Shown here: one piece after another, positions 1 through 8,923 of the stretch
Layout of the letters: each line of letters starts with the position of its first letter
How positions within the stretch are numbered: position 1 is the stretch's first letter
From: an uncultured Verrucomicrobiota bacterium
GTDB lineage: Bacteria; Verrucomicrobiota; Verrucomicrobiia; Opitutales; UBA9783
NCBI GenBank assembly: GCA_902495005.1
Contig: CABUVL010000002.1
Coordinates: 1-64,000 of the forward strand
Length of the DNA stretch: 64,000 nt
Reading direction: 5' to 3'
The notes under the pieces: generated by a model
What the model was told of the DNA's origin: nothing
The model's input: only the letters and a program-made list of their open reading frames with translations
Databases searched by the model: none
Translations under genes and position numbers: made by a program

Positions 1-1017
1 CTTTCTTAATTTTGAGTGATCAAAATTTTTTATTTCCTCTAAGATATTATTGGCATGGACATTGGCTTGCGGTTTAGTCGCAGCAGTGGTCTTATGGGTG
101 GATGCTGCTTGTTGTTCTAACGAAACTGTCTCCATCCTCGGCACTGAAGCTGGTGGTGGAGGCGGCGGAGGGGGTGGTGGAACAGCTGCGCCGTCGGCTG
201 TACGATTAGATGGGATGTTCTGCTGCGACGTTATCGTTGGTACGCTGGGCACTGTTTGAGTTGACGGGGCCGAGACTGTATTTGGTGCGACTGTTGAAGT
301 GGTCCCCTTGTGGTTAATGGGGTTTTTATCAGATTGCGATACGGTTGCCGAATTTTTTGGGCTTTGGGCGGTTTCGGACTGTTTGGAACGGTTAGTTTTA
401 TCGACTTCGTTGTGAAAATTTTTTAAATCTTTTACAATTTCCTGGCCCATCCCCTGAGTTGTTTCTTGATATTGCGTGTCTTGAGCTTTTGTTGTCTGTT
501 TGTGCCCAGTTGTGGAGGTTGTGGCTGGTGTTGATGGTTCCCTTGTCAGTTTGTCTAGTCTTGCGTAGAGCTCCGACCAGGTGTTTTGGAGCTTGCTTAT
601 TTCACCTAATTTTGTGTCCAATTCGTTTTGCAATTTTTCAAGACGTTGGCTGGGGCTTTTGATGCGATTGCAAATGCCAGAAAAGAAGGTTTGACATGCG
701 TTAATAAATTTTTGGAGCCCTTTAGGATTGGTGATCGAGTGAATTTGTTGCCCGATATTATTGCATGTGGCTTCCGTGTACTGCTTAAGTACCTCGAGGT
801 CCTGTTCAAAGTTCTTTTTTAGGGCCTCTTGGACTTCTCTGGGTTTGGCCTCTAGCTGCATGTTACCCAAGCTAAAATTTTTAGCTTGTTGGAACCATTT
901 TTCTAGGTTTTTATTACTTAGACTACCGTTAACTTTCACCTCATTATTGGTGTATATGTCTAGGCTATTTGCAGTTAGAGGTAGGCCAACGTTTGGATTT
1001 GTGTTTATTCCTGACAT
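1..1017 (-). CDS. Putative T3SS effector with polyproline tract and WH2/beta-thymosin-like motif (3' end outside window)
   Basis: The frame is open from ATG at 1017 to the window edge (339 codons), so the C-terminus is missing. The first 40 residues are rich in Ser, Asn and Thr, as in type III secretion signals. Residues about 60-160 are helical and charged, and 160-280 are low-complexity Thr/Ser/Gln/Pro. Residues 280-289 are ten prolines, then a spacer, then NILEEIKNFDHSKLRK at 324-339. That last stretch resembles WH2/beta-thymosin actin-binding motifs (thymosin beta-4 has FDKSKLKKT). Polyproline followed by WH2 is the layout of actin-nucleating effectors such as VopF/VopL, and Tarp also combines a proline-rich region with an actin-binding helix. 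The frame and motifs are seen directly. Secretion and actin binding are inferred. No signal peptide or membrane segment is visible. Confidence 0.72.
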   Translation of the reverse strand, partial: MSGINTNPNVGLPLTANSLDIYTNNEVKVNGSLSNKNLEKWFQQAKNFSLGNMQLEAKPREVQEALKKNFEQDLEVLKQYTEATCNNIGQQIHSITNPKGLQKFINACQTFFSGICNRIKSPSQRLEKLQNELDTKLGEISKLQNTWSELYARLDKLTREPSTPATTSTTGHKQTTKAQDTQYQETTQGMGQEIVKDLKNFHNEVDKTNRSKQSETAQSPKNSATVSQSDKNPINHKGTTSTVAPNTVSAPSTQTVPSVPTITSQQNIPSNRTADGAAVPPPPPPPPPPASVPRMETVSLEQQAASTHKTTAATKPQANVHANNILEEIKNFDHSKLRK

Positions 1018-1174
1018 GATCCTTTAAGTGAAGCAAGAGCCGTGCCAATGAGAGATAATGAGACTTTTATAAGTGTGAAATCAGTTTTAGCTTGCCAATG
1101 ATTAGGCGAAAATGTTGTATAAATAATCAAAGCGAGAACTTGCAATATAAGTTCTTATTAAATAGAATAAATGT

Positions 1175-2539
1175 GTGATAAATTTTTGTATACAAGATCT
1201 TAATTTTGAGAAAGAAATCGGTGCCAATTGCTTGTATTTTGGCATAGGCCCATTCCATTTTATAGTTGATGCGGGCATGGATCCCAAACGTGTTGGAAAC
1301 GCCGTATTGCCTAAATTTGATTTGTTAAAAAATCGCATCATTGATTGCATTTTGTTGACACATAGTCACTTGGATCACTTAGGAAGTGTCCCTGTCTTAC
1401 GTCGTTATCAACCGCAGGCGCAAATTTTGTTGTCTTATCCCACGAGCTTATTGACGCCAGTTATGCTCAAAAATTCTTACAAGGTCATGTGCCGGCAAAA
1501 AGAAGAACAGCACATACCTGAGTACCCTCTGTACGATAAGTCCGACATTGAAGATTTGAAAAAAGTCCTGTGCCCCATGAGTTTTGGTCGAACACAGCGT
1601 TTTGAAAAAGACGGGTGTTTTATTGACATTACGTTTTTCCCGGCGGGGCACGTTTTGGGGGCGGCAAGCATACTGATTTCTTGCGAAGATCGCAATGTGT
1701 TGATTACGGGAGACGTGCTGTTCCAAAATCAAATTGTGCTGAAGGGCGCGGACATCCCCAAGCTGAAAAACTTGGACACGATTATTTTGGAGACAACGCG
1801 TGGAAATACAGTCCGACAAGCTCAACGATCGGAAGAAGAAGATCGTTTGTTGCAAGTTATCGTCGATACAATTGAAAAAGGGGGCGCGTGCTTAATTCCG
1901 GCCTTTGCGCTTGGACGGGTTCAAGAAATGTTGATGTTGCTGTATCACGCCCGAAATAGCCATAAGATCCCCAATTGCCCGATTTTTTGTTCCGGATTGG
2001 GCATGTCGCTCGTTGATATTTTTGATACCATCGGCAAAACGACGCGAGCCGTTAGCTTTGATCGAAAAATTTTAAAGCAGATGAACGTCAGGTCCTTGGG
2101 GCGGAAGAAGATCGGCCCAGAGACACAACTAAAGGCGCCGGCGATCTATTTGTTAAGTAGTGGCATGCTGGTTGAGCATACGCCATCTTATAAAGTGGCG
2201 TCGAATCTTATTCAAGATGATAAAAATTCGATTTGTTTTGTCGGATATTGTGACCCGGATACGCCGGGCGGACAGCTTCTAAGAGCCCCGGCGGATGAGG
2301 TGTTTACATTTAAATCGATAAAATTTTCAACGCCGTTGCGGGCCAGAATTGAGCATTTTGATTTAAGCGGCCATGCGGATCGAGATGATCTGTTCCATTT
2401 TGTGACGGATCAATCGCCTCGTCAGCTTGTCCTCACGCATGGTGATGAAGGTGCAAGGCAATGGTTTGCAGAGCAATTTAAGGCAATTCCATCTATTAAG
2501 GTTCTCAATCCTGAGGTCGGCACCCTTTACGCACTTTAG
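1175..2539 (+). CDS. MBL-fold/beta-CASP RNA metallo-hydrolase
   Basis: A 454-residue protein of the metallo-beta-lactamase/beta-CASP family (CPSF73-like or bacterial RNase relatives), which cut RNA with two zinc ions. The metal-binding signature HSHLDHLG lies at residues 63-70, GHVLGAA at about 158-164 and an ITGD aspartate motif just after. C-terminal motifs include PAFALGRVQEML, LSSGM, LSGHAD (about 397) and LTHGDEG, so both the MBL and beta-CASP parts are complete. The start is a GTG at 1175. An ATG four bases upstream is in another frame and stops after ten codons. It is followed 27 bases later by the MATE gene, probably in one transcript. The exact RNA substrate cannot be told from sequence. 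Confidence 0.88.
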   Translation: MINFCIQDLNFEKEIGANCLYFGIGPFHFIVDAGMDPKRVGNAVLPKFDLLKNRIIDCILLTHSHLDHLGSVPVLRRYQPQAQILLSYPTSLLTPVMLKNSYKVMCRQKEEQHIPEYPLYDKSDIEDLKKVLCPMSFGRTQRFEKDGCFIDITFFPAGHVLGAASILISCEDRNVLITGDVLFQNQIVLKGADIPKLKNLDTIILETTRGNTVRQAQRSEEEDRLLQVIVDTIEKGGACLIPAFALGRVQEMLMLLYHARNSHKIPNCPIFCSGLGMSLVDIFDTIGKTTRAVSFDRKILKQMNVRSLGRKKIGPETQLKAPAIYLLSSGMLVEHTPSYKVASNLIQDDKNSICFVGYCDPDTPGGQLLRAPADEVFTFKSIKFSTPLRARIEHFDLSGHADRDDLFHFVTDQSPRQLVLTHGDEGARQWFAEQFKAIPSIKVLNPEVGTLYAL

Positions 2540-2566
2540 TGCCCTAAGGGAAGGTGGATTTGACTT

Positions 2567-3949
2567 ATGAAAGCAAATGGCATTGTGCAAAAAACTTCCT
2601 TAACGCCTTACAAATCTGGAAGTTTTTTGGAATTATGGACGGTCAGTTGGCCCTTAATGTTGGCGTCTTTTTCTGGGAATTTAATGGTTTTCCTGGACCG
2701 ATTAATCGTTTCGCATTACAGCTCTGAAGCCTTTGTGGCTTGTACGGCAGCTCAGCCGTGGTATTGGACGATAGAGTGTACGTTGATGTCCGTCATTATT
2801 ATTACAGAAGTATTTATTGGACGTTACAACGGAGCTGGAGATTACAAAAAAATAGGACCGTTAATTTGGCAAATGCTGGTCTGTGCATTTGCCTGTGAGA
2901 TTATACTGATCCCCGTTATCTTATCGGTTCACTATTTGTTGGCAGATAACATTGAGGCACTCGCAAAACCCTATTTGCAGATTTTACTCGTCGGTTGTCC
3001 ATTTGAATTGGCCGGCTTTGGGGTAATTGGTTCATTCTTTGTCGGCAGGGGTGAAACGAAATGCATGCCGGTGATATCGTTAATTTCAAACATGATTAAC
3101 ATATTGTTGGACGTGTGGTTTGTTTTTGGAGGATGTGGAATCCCGAGCATGGGAATTTATGGGGCGGCTTTGGCAACCGTGATCGCGCAGGGGGTTGGTT
3201 TTTGTATATTTTTGTGCCTCTTTTTACGGCCGCGATATCACAGTAGGTTTTTAACCAATCAATTTCAATGGTCGTGGAGTACGTTGGGGCGTATTATTAG
3301 GATCGGGGGTGCCAATGCAATGGCAAGTTTTTGTCAAATGTTTGGTTGGGCCATCGCCTATCAATTTTTGGCACTTAATTCGAGTACCGCTTGTTTCATG
3401 GCTTACAGCGCTGCCTCGACCTTTTATTTACTCGTGTTTTTTGTTGTGGATGGGCTAGGGAAGGGCGTTGGCGTCATTTGTTCGAATTTCATTGGGGCCG
3501 GACAGTTGCATTTATTCGGCAAGTTGTTTAGGCAGGTGATCAGTATGTGTGGATACTTTATGGGAGCTGCCCTGTTATTAATTTTGTTGGGCGCCGATAA
3601 ACTTGTTCAATTTATTGTCGATCAAAAGTATTACGCAGAGGTTGATTTTAGGCACAGTTTCCATCTTTTTTTAACTTGGGAATGGGTGCTTTTCGGTTGT
3701 GATATCATCGTGTACAGCATACAAAATTTCCTCATTGCTTTGACGAAGACGAAAGTTGTTTTATTTTTTCAGGTCGTTGTGGCTTGGAGTCTGGTGCTGC
3801 TGCCCACTTACTTTTTAATTAAAAAGTGCCAGTTCCACCCGGTTGTTTATCTGCAGTTGAAGAGCGTAGAAGCGTTTTTGTGCATGATTGTTTTTAGTTT
3901 GTGGTATCGTAGAAGAAGTTGGGCCCGAGGATTGAAGGCATCGTTGTAA
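2567..3949 (+). CDS. MATE-family efflux transporter
   Basis: A 460-residue integral membrane protein with about twelve hydrophobic segments spread over its whole length. It begins with a typical MATE N-terminus (SWPLMLASFSGNLMVFLDRL, then GRYNGAGDYKK between helices 2 and 3). The second half repeats the pattern (GGANAMASFCQMFGWAIAYQ, then NFIGAGQ). The family exports drugs or metabolites across the inner membrane using Na+ or H+ gradients. Substrate is unknown. The gene lies between the beta-CASP nuclease and the pseudouridine synthase, with spacings of 27 and 10 bases, which suggests one operon. Confidence 0.85.
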   Translation: MKANGIVQKTSLTPYKSGSFLELWTVSWPLMLASFSGNLMVFLDRLIVSHYSSEAFVACTAAQPWYWTIECTLMSVIIITEVFIGRYNGAGDYKKIGPLIWQMLVCAFACEIILIPVILSVHYLLADNIEALAKPYLQILLVGCPFELAGFGVIGSFFVGRGETKCMPVISLISNMINILLDVWFVFGGCGIPSMGIYGAALATVIAQGVGFCIFLCLFLRPRYHSRFLTNQFQWSWSTLGRIIRIGGANAMASFCQMFGWAIAYQFLALNSSTACFMAYSAASTFYLLVFFVVDGLGKGVGVICSNFIGAGQLHLFGKLFRQVISMCGYFMGAALLLILLGADKLVQFIVDQKYYAEVDFRHSFHLFLTWEWVLFGCDIIVYSIQNFLIALTKTKVVLFFQVVVAWSLVLLPTYFLIKKCQFHPVVYLQLKSVEAFLCMIVFSLWYRRRSWARGLKASL

Positions 3950-3959
3950 CGCAGATTTT

Positions 3960-4895
3960 ATGAATACGGAGGCAAATTTTATTGCGACATTTGAGGAAAA
4001 TGGCACGCGTCTCGATAAATTTTTAACGCTCCATTTCTCGGGGCAATTGAGCCGCAACTGCATTCAAGATGCCTTGCGAAATGGGCGTGTAATTTGTAAT
4101 GGGGTACATGAATTAAAGCCCAATTATCGCGTAAAATCAGGAGATCAAATTCACGTACGTTTAGAAGAAAAGCCCGTGCGTGGACTTGTGCCTTGTAAAA
4201 GGGACATCACTTTTGTGTACGAGGACGAATTTTTATTGGTGGTGGATAAGCCGGAAGGACTTGTGGTTCATCCAGGACATGGGGTTGAACCTGGAACAAC
4301 GTTGGTGGAGGCCCTGTTGTCTCATTGCCCGCTAAGTAGGGCTGCCGGCGTGGATCGGCCCGGTGTTGTGCATCGGATTGACAAGGCGACGTCAGGGCTA
4401 CTTTTATTGGCCAAAACCGACGAAGCGTACGGTAAATTGACGCGTTTGTTCGCGAATCGGGAAATACACAAGGTGTATCACGCGCTTGTGTGTGGAATTC
4501 CATCGTTATGTTCGGGGAGTATCGAATTGCCCATTGGACGTTGCGCAAAAGATCGCACGGCCATGTGTGTGTGCAGTAAGGGACGGTACGCATTGACACA
4601 TTGGACCTTGAAAGAAAGTTTTCGAAGCGCCCATAAAGCTTTATTGGAATGTGAGCCTAAGACGGGACGTACCCATCAAATCCGTGTTCATCTACAATGG
4701 ATGGGGCACGCGATTGTTGGGGATGAGAAGTATGGACATACCGTGGCTGACCGTTTATTTTTGCACGCCTATCAGCTTAATTTTGAGCATCCTATCACGC
4801 ACGTCCCGTTGGCGTTTCAATCGGATTGGCCTGCCTCTTTTCGGAAGGAGATTCAACGCTTGCGTTCGTTGGAGCTGACGCCGCTTCATCGTTGA
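3960..4895 (+). CDS. rluD: RluA-family 23S rRNA pseudouridine synthase (RluD-like)
   Basis: A 311-residue enzyme with an N-terminal S4 RNA-binding domain (about residues 15-75) and a catalytic pseudouridine synthase domain. The catalytic motif HRIDKATSGL is at 138-147, with Asp141 as the expected nucleophile. GRTHQIRVH and VGDEKYG further on are family hallmarks. RluD-type enzymes convert uridines of helix 69 of 23S rRNA. The S4 domain and length favour RluD or RluC over RluA. It lies 10 bases after the MATE gene. The ATG start has no strong ribosome-binding site, consistent with coupling to the gene before it. Confidence 0.88.
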   Translation: MNTEANFIATFEENGTRLDKFLTLHFSGQLSRNCIQDALRNGRVICNGVHELKPNYRVKSGDQIHVRLEEKPVRGLVPCKRDITFVYEDEFLLVVDKPEGLVVHPGHGVEPGTTLVEALLSHCPLSRAAGVDRPGVVHRIDKATSGLLLLAKTDEAYGKLTRLFANREIHKVYHALVCGIPSLCSGSIELPIGRCAKDRTAMCVCSKGRYALTHWTLKESFRSAHKALLECEPKTGRTHQIRVHLQWMGHAIVGDEKYGHTVADRLFLHAYQLNFEHPITHVPLAFQSDWPASFRKEIQRLRSLELTPLHR

Positions 4896-4988
4896 ATTTT
4901 TTCTGTGATGGGCGTAAAAAAGCGTGAAAAAAGCTTGCTATTGTTAACATCTCTCTTTTTTAATTAAAAGCATATATTTTAGAGGTTT

Positions 4989-5306
4989 ATGAAAGCGGTT
5001 ATTCAAACGCAAGGCAGACAGTATACGGTTCAACCGGGAGATATCTTAAAAGTTAATCGTTATCCCAATACGGAAGCTGGTAGTGTAGTCGATATTAAAG
5101 ATGTATTAATGTGCGAGGATGAATCGGGTGTTCGTTTTGGAGCTCCTTTGCTGTCGGATGCCGTTGTACACGTTAAGGTCCTGGAAAACAAGCGTGATAA
5201 AAAAGTCGTTGTTTGGAAGCATAAACGTCGTAAGGGATATCGTTGTAAGTACGGTCATCGCCAAGAGTTGTCGGTGATTAAAGTTGAATCAATAGATGTT
5301 AAGTAA
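4989..5306 (+). CDS. rplU: 50S ribosomal protein L21
   Basis: A 105-residue protein of normal L21 length, starting MKAVIQTQGRQYTVQPGD, with the KVVVWKHKRRKGYRCKYGHRQ block near the end that contacts 23S rRNA. A purine-rich AGAGG site lies just before the ATG. It forms the usual pair with rpmA 19 bases downstream. The GTPase gene obg, which often follows rpmA, is not here; a terminator follows instead. Confidence 0.97.
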   Translation: MKAVIQTQGRQYTVQPGDILKVNRYPNTEAGSVVDIKDVLMCEDESGVRFGAPLLSDAVVHVKVLENKRDKKVVVWKHKRRKGYRCKYGHRQELSVIKVESIDVK

Positions 5307-5324
5307 TATTAGAAAGGACGCGTT

Positions 5325-5567
5325 ATGTCGCACCATAAAGGTCAGGGCTCTTCAAAAAACGGACGGGATAGTAAGTGTAAGAATTTAGGCGTTAAGCGCT
5401 ACAGTGGCGAAAAAGTTAAAGCGGGTACCATTCTAATGCGTCAACGCGGTACGGTATTTCATCCCGGTGATAATGTCGGCTTGGGCCGTGATTTTACTTT
5501 ATTCGCACTAATCACAGGAACAGTTTCGTGGGATAAGGCCCATCGTAAGGTTTCTGTCAATGCATAA
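5325..5567 (+). CDS. rpmA: 50S ribosomal protein L27
   Basis: An 80-residue L27. It has the family blocks GSSKNGRDSKCKNLGVKRY and IMRQRGT-type (here LMRQRGTVFHPGDNVG). The N-terminus reads MSHHKGQGSSKN: there is no removable leader of the Firmicutes type, and the start is set by an AAAGGA site upstream. L27 sits at the peptidyl transferase centre. It is the last gene before the hairpin at 5612-5659. Confidence 0.97.
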   Translation: MSHHKGQGSSKNGRDSKCKNLGVKRYSGEKVKAGTILMRQRGTVFHPGDNVGLGRDFTLFALITGTVSWDKAHRKVSVNA

Positions 5568-5611
5568 TTTCTTAATCTGTTTGTTTTAGTTTTAATATAA
5601 ATGGTTAAATG

Positions 5612-5659
5612 AACCACGTTCGTTTCGTCCTAACAAGGATGAAACAGCGTGGTTTTTTT
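5612..5659 (+). terminator. Rho-independent terminator after rplU-rpmA
   Basis: Inverted repeat AACCACG...CGTGGTT, with a further partly paired interior (TTTCGTCC/GGATGAAA), followed by a run of seven T. It lies 45 bases after the L27 stop, which is the expected place. Confidence 0.8.
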
Positions 5660-7013
5660 GTTAAGCTTAGAAGGGTTTGAGGGAAATTTAAAACTTAAAG
5701 AAAATTTTAAATTTAGCGATTTGAACCATCGTCGTGCGCTTAAGTTTTACGCGCCTGCATGTGCTTCCATTAATGGTAAAACATGCTTGTTTAAATTGTA
5801 TCCACCCGTAATCAGTTATGTTTAGGAGGAGCGGCCTTGTTATTTGCTTTTTTTCGTCTTTTTTGGAGGCATTAAGAAGTGGACCTTATTGCAGGCAAAT
5901 TCCGATCGACATCGTTAGTGATTGTATAAAACTGAGATTGGTTTTTACCACTGGAGCAGAAGTGTTAGCTGGTGTGGCTTTGTCTTGATACGGAAGATGA
6001 CGGTAAGTTGCTGTAAAGGCCCGGAGAGGGCGCGCGCTTAAGTATTTTTATTTTATTGATAATCAACGTATTTATTTGGCGTGGTGATTGGGCGGAGGCA
6101 TTTGTTCATTGTGTAACTTCGAAAAGAATTACCTTGCTTGGAAATTTTTGTAAGAGCGAAGTTAGAAACAAGTTTTGTCTTACAGTGGAATGGATTTTCT
6201 TAATTCACACAACCAGGTGGGGTTTCTTCGCTGCGCTATCTGTGTAATAATTTTGAAAGACAAAGGTGCGGCCGCCGAAAATTTAATAACTTAATGTATT
6301 GATAAATAGTGTGTTATGTGGATTACCGTCCGTATGTAATGGAAAAATGATTTTGGTGAGGGTATCGTAAGTATATTTGCAGCACTTGTTGGGACAAATT
6401 TATCTGTGTGAAATTCTGGAATAATTTTTAACGTAACCCCCTTTATTTCATTGATAATAAAAACTTAGAGATAACAACGGGGGCATTTGAAAATCACTTT
6501 CTCGAGATCAGCTTGCTTGCCGTTGGTCATTTTTATGATTTGGCAATAGGGTTATCGTCTGAATACGGTATTCAATGTAATTATTCATCATTTCATTGAA
6601 TTCTACTTACAGAAAAACTTTTGATTGAAAACGGATGCAAGAATAAGTGTGCGGTTGAGTGGTTAGGGTTTAAAAATTTTTATTGATTATAAAACAATTA
6701 ATCTCTGATTCAAGCAGTGGAATGTTGACATTAAAAGGAGAGACACGTGGATAATTTTTAATGGGTGTCTGCAGATCTTGGGTCGTAAAAGTGAGGCTTT
6801 TTTCGAGTGAGGTGTTAGTTGTGTAAGCAAATTTTGATAAAGTGTAATTTAAGCCGAATAACTTGCTTGTACATTTGAAATAAATCGTTGAAGTATTGGC
6901 AAAGTTCGTTTGGGAGCACAGGTTTGTTAGGCTTTTGTCACAATTATACGATGTTTATTTTTACAAAGTTATTGGTATTTTGATAATTATGTTGTGTAAA
7001 AATGGCGCTTTTT
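5660..7013. other. Long region without recognisable gene
   Basis: About 1.35 kb, AT-rich, with no open frame that looks like a protein. The longest ATG frame (6056-6247) has no family resemblance and no ribosome-binding site. I looked for landmarks of RNase P RNA, SRP RNA, tmRNA and tRNA and saw none. It is probably decayed sequence, but no parent gene could be identified. Confidence 0.5.
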
Positions 7014-7053
7014 AAAAAAAGATCCTCGAAAAGTAATACATCACTCTTCGAGG
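7014..7053 (-). terminator. Terminator of the rpsB-tsf operon
   Basis: On the minus strand, CCTCGAA and TTCGAGG form a 7-bp stem around a 16-base loop. The stem is followed by ATC and seven T. It lies 80 bases after the tsf stop. Confidence 0.75.
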
Positions 7054-7133
7054 ACATTGGATTCATCAAACTTTCCCATCTCTCACATTTGCATCCTAAT
7101 TAATTGAAAGAGGAGAGGGAAGGGGAGATGAAG

Positions 7134-7724
7134 TTATTCACCCAATTGATAACGTGCGAATCTTTTAATTTGGATATTCTCGCCTGTTTTTGAAATTTTT
7201 TCGTTCAACAACTCTTGGATCGTTTGATCGGGATTTTTAACAAAGTTTTGTTCCAGCAAACAATTTTCGCCGAACCATTTGTTCATTTTCCCTTCAACGA
7301 TCTTTTGAATAGCTTGGGCTGGTTTACCCTCGCATTGTGCCTTGGCGATTTCAATCTCTTTATCAATGAGTTCTTGCGGAACGTCTTCGCGTTTTAAGTA
7401 AGAGGGAGCTGCCGCGGCGATGTGCATGCAAATGTCGGAAACCAATTTCTTGAATTCTTCATTGCGTGCGACAAAGTCTGTTTCGCAGTTTACTTCCACG
7501 AGCACGCCGATTCTTCCACCGAGGTGAATGTAAGATTCTATAACACCCTCTTGAGCGGTACGTCCCATTTTTTTGGCGGCATTCATCATGCCTTTTTTCT
7601 TTAACCAAACGATGGCGTCTTCTGTAGAACCATTGGATTCTTGCAGGGCTTTTTTACAATCCACCAAACCGGCTCCCGTCTTTGAACGGAGAGCCCCTAC
7701 CATTTGTGCGGTAATTTCCATCAT
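7134..7724 (-). CDS. tsf: Elongation factor Ts
   Basis: A 196-residue EF-Ts, the nucleotide exchange factor of EF-Tu. The N-terminal UBA-like part has the signature LRSKTGAGLVDCKKALQES, and the core has VEVNCETDFVARNEEFKKLV. At 196 residues it is much shorter than the 283-residue E. coli protein: one dimerisation subdomain is missing, as is common in several other phyla, and the frame shows no damage. Its ATG overlaps the rpsB stop (ATGATG/TGA), so translation is coupled. Confidence 0.95.
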   Translation of the reverse strand: MMEITAQMVGALRSKTGAGLVDCKKALQESNGSTEDAIVWLKKKGMMNAAKKMGRTAQEGVIESYIHLGGRIGVLVEVNCETDFVARNEEFKKLVSDICMHIAAAAPSYLKREDVPQELIDKEIEIAKAQCEGKPAQAIQKIVEGKMNKWFGENCLLEQNFVKNPDQTIQELLNEKISKTGENIQIKRFARYQLGE

Positions 7725-8599
7725 TTTTCTGCAGTTTCTTGAGGGTTAGCTTCTTTTGCCTTAGCTTCGTTAACTTCTTTAGCTTTAGGCTCTTGGGCAA
7801 CCTTAGTTTCTTGAGCTTTGCTTGTCTTGCCGGTTCTTTTACTTCCCTTAGTGGTATGTGTTTGTGCCCGTTGTGGCTTAGCGACGGATGTGGGAATGTT
7901 TTTTACCTTGGCAAGCTTGTGCAATTCAATGCCCTTTTGAACGGCTTCTTGTAAATATTCAAAAATGAGACTCAAAGACTTTGTTGAATCATCGTTGGCG
8001 GGAATTGGGAAATCAATGATGCTTGGATCCGAATTCGTATCGACGACACCCACAATTGGAATTTGGAGCCGTTTGGCCTCTCGAATTGCAATTTCTTCAT
8101 TTTTGACATCCACGATAACGAGCACATCTGGACGGCGTGAGAGATTGCGAATGCCTTCGAAGCTGCGTTGCATACGTACCATTTCCCGTTTAATGACGGC
8201 GCCTTCTTTTTTGGGTAATTTGGCGAGTTCGCCAGATTCTTCCATTTGCAAGAAGCGTTGGTACTTGGCTAAACTGGTTTTAACCGTTTCGAAATTTGTC
8301 AGGCATCCACCCAACCAACGATTTGCGCAGAATGGCATTTCGACGGCTTGTGCGCATTCACGAATGACATCTTGGGCTTGTTTTTTGGTGCCCACGAACA
8401 GCACGGTCGCACCTTCTTTTACGCGTTCTGTTAAAAAGTCTCCTGCTTTTTCCAAGCATGCCAAGGTCTTTTCCAAATTGATAATTGAAATGCCGTTCAG
8501 GTGCTTGTACAGGTAGGGCCTGAATTTAGGATTCCAGCGTTTTTTTTGGTGCCCAAAATGCACGCCAGACTCAATCATATTTGTATAATCTAATTCCAT
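7721..8599 (-). CDS. rpsB: 30S ribosomal protein S2
   Basis: A 292-residue S2 with all main family blocks: GVHFGHQKKRWNPK, FVGTKKQAQ, NRWLGGCLTNF, VDTNSDPSIIDFPIPANDD. The core ends near residue 230. The remaining 60 residues are a Lys/Ala/Glu/Thr-rich tail with repeated AKE(V/A)NEAKAKE-like units, an addition to the usual length of about 240. The tail is low complexity and probably disordered. It is paired with tsf as in most bacteria. Confidence 0.96.
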   Translation of the reverse strand: MELDYTNMIESGVHFGHQKKRWNPKFRPYLYKHLNGISIINLEKTLACLEKAGDFLTERVKEGATVLFVGTKKQAQDVIRECAQAVEMPFCANRWLGGCLTNFETVKTSLAKYQRFLQMEESGELAKLPKKEGAVIKREMVRMQRSFEGIRNLSRRPDVLVIVDVKNEEIAIREAKRLQIPIVGVVDTNSDPSIIDFPIPANDDSTKSLSLIFEYLQEAVQKGIELHKLAKVKNIPTSVAKPQRAQTHTTKGSKRTGKTSKAQETKVAQEPKAKEVNEAKAKEANPQETAEK

Positions 8600-8923
8600 A
8601 TATTTCTCCGTATTCTATTTAGAATCTTGGATAAGTAGGTTGAGGGTTAATTGTTGAAAAATATTACAATCTTATAACAAGCATTTTCTCGTTGTTGGCA
8701 AGCAAATTCATTGTTTTCTCTTTATTTTTAGCCTGTGTTGTAGATTTTGCGGTATTTTTTAGTGGATGGGGCTGCGTGAGGATTGCCAACGTGCTTTTAA
8801 AAGCGTTTAATGCAGAATGTCGGAGTCATTAAAAAGCGGCGTCGAAAAATGAATCGCATTGACAAAGTTCTGAAATTACGTTTTGATAAACAGTAGTGAG
8901 TTTTAACAAAAAATAAAGGAATT
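8600..8923. promoter_or_regulatory. Divergent promoter region between rpsB and ppdK
   Basis: 324 bases between two divergent genes. On the plus strand TTGACA at 8859-8864 is followed after 18-19 bases by TTGATA/TGATAA, a plausible sigma-70 promoter for ppdK. An AAAGGA ribosome-binding site lies before the ATG at 8924. No clear minus-strand promoter was picked out. Confidence 0.45.

Noticed and set aside
50..259. Plus-strand frame with ten glycines
   Set aside because: It is the antisense shadow of the polyproline-coding gene at 1-1017.
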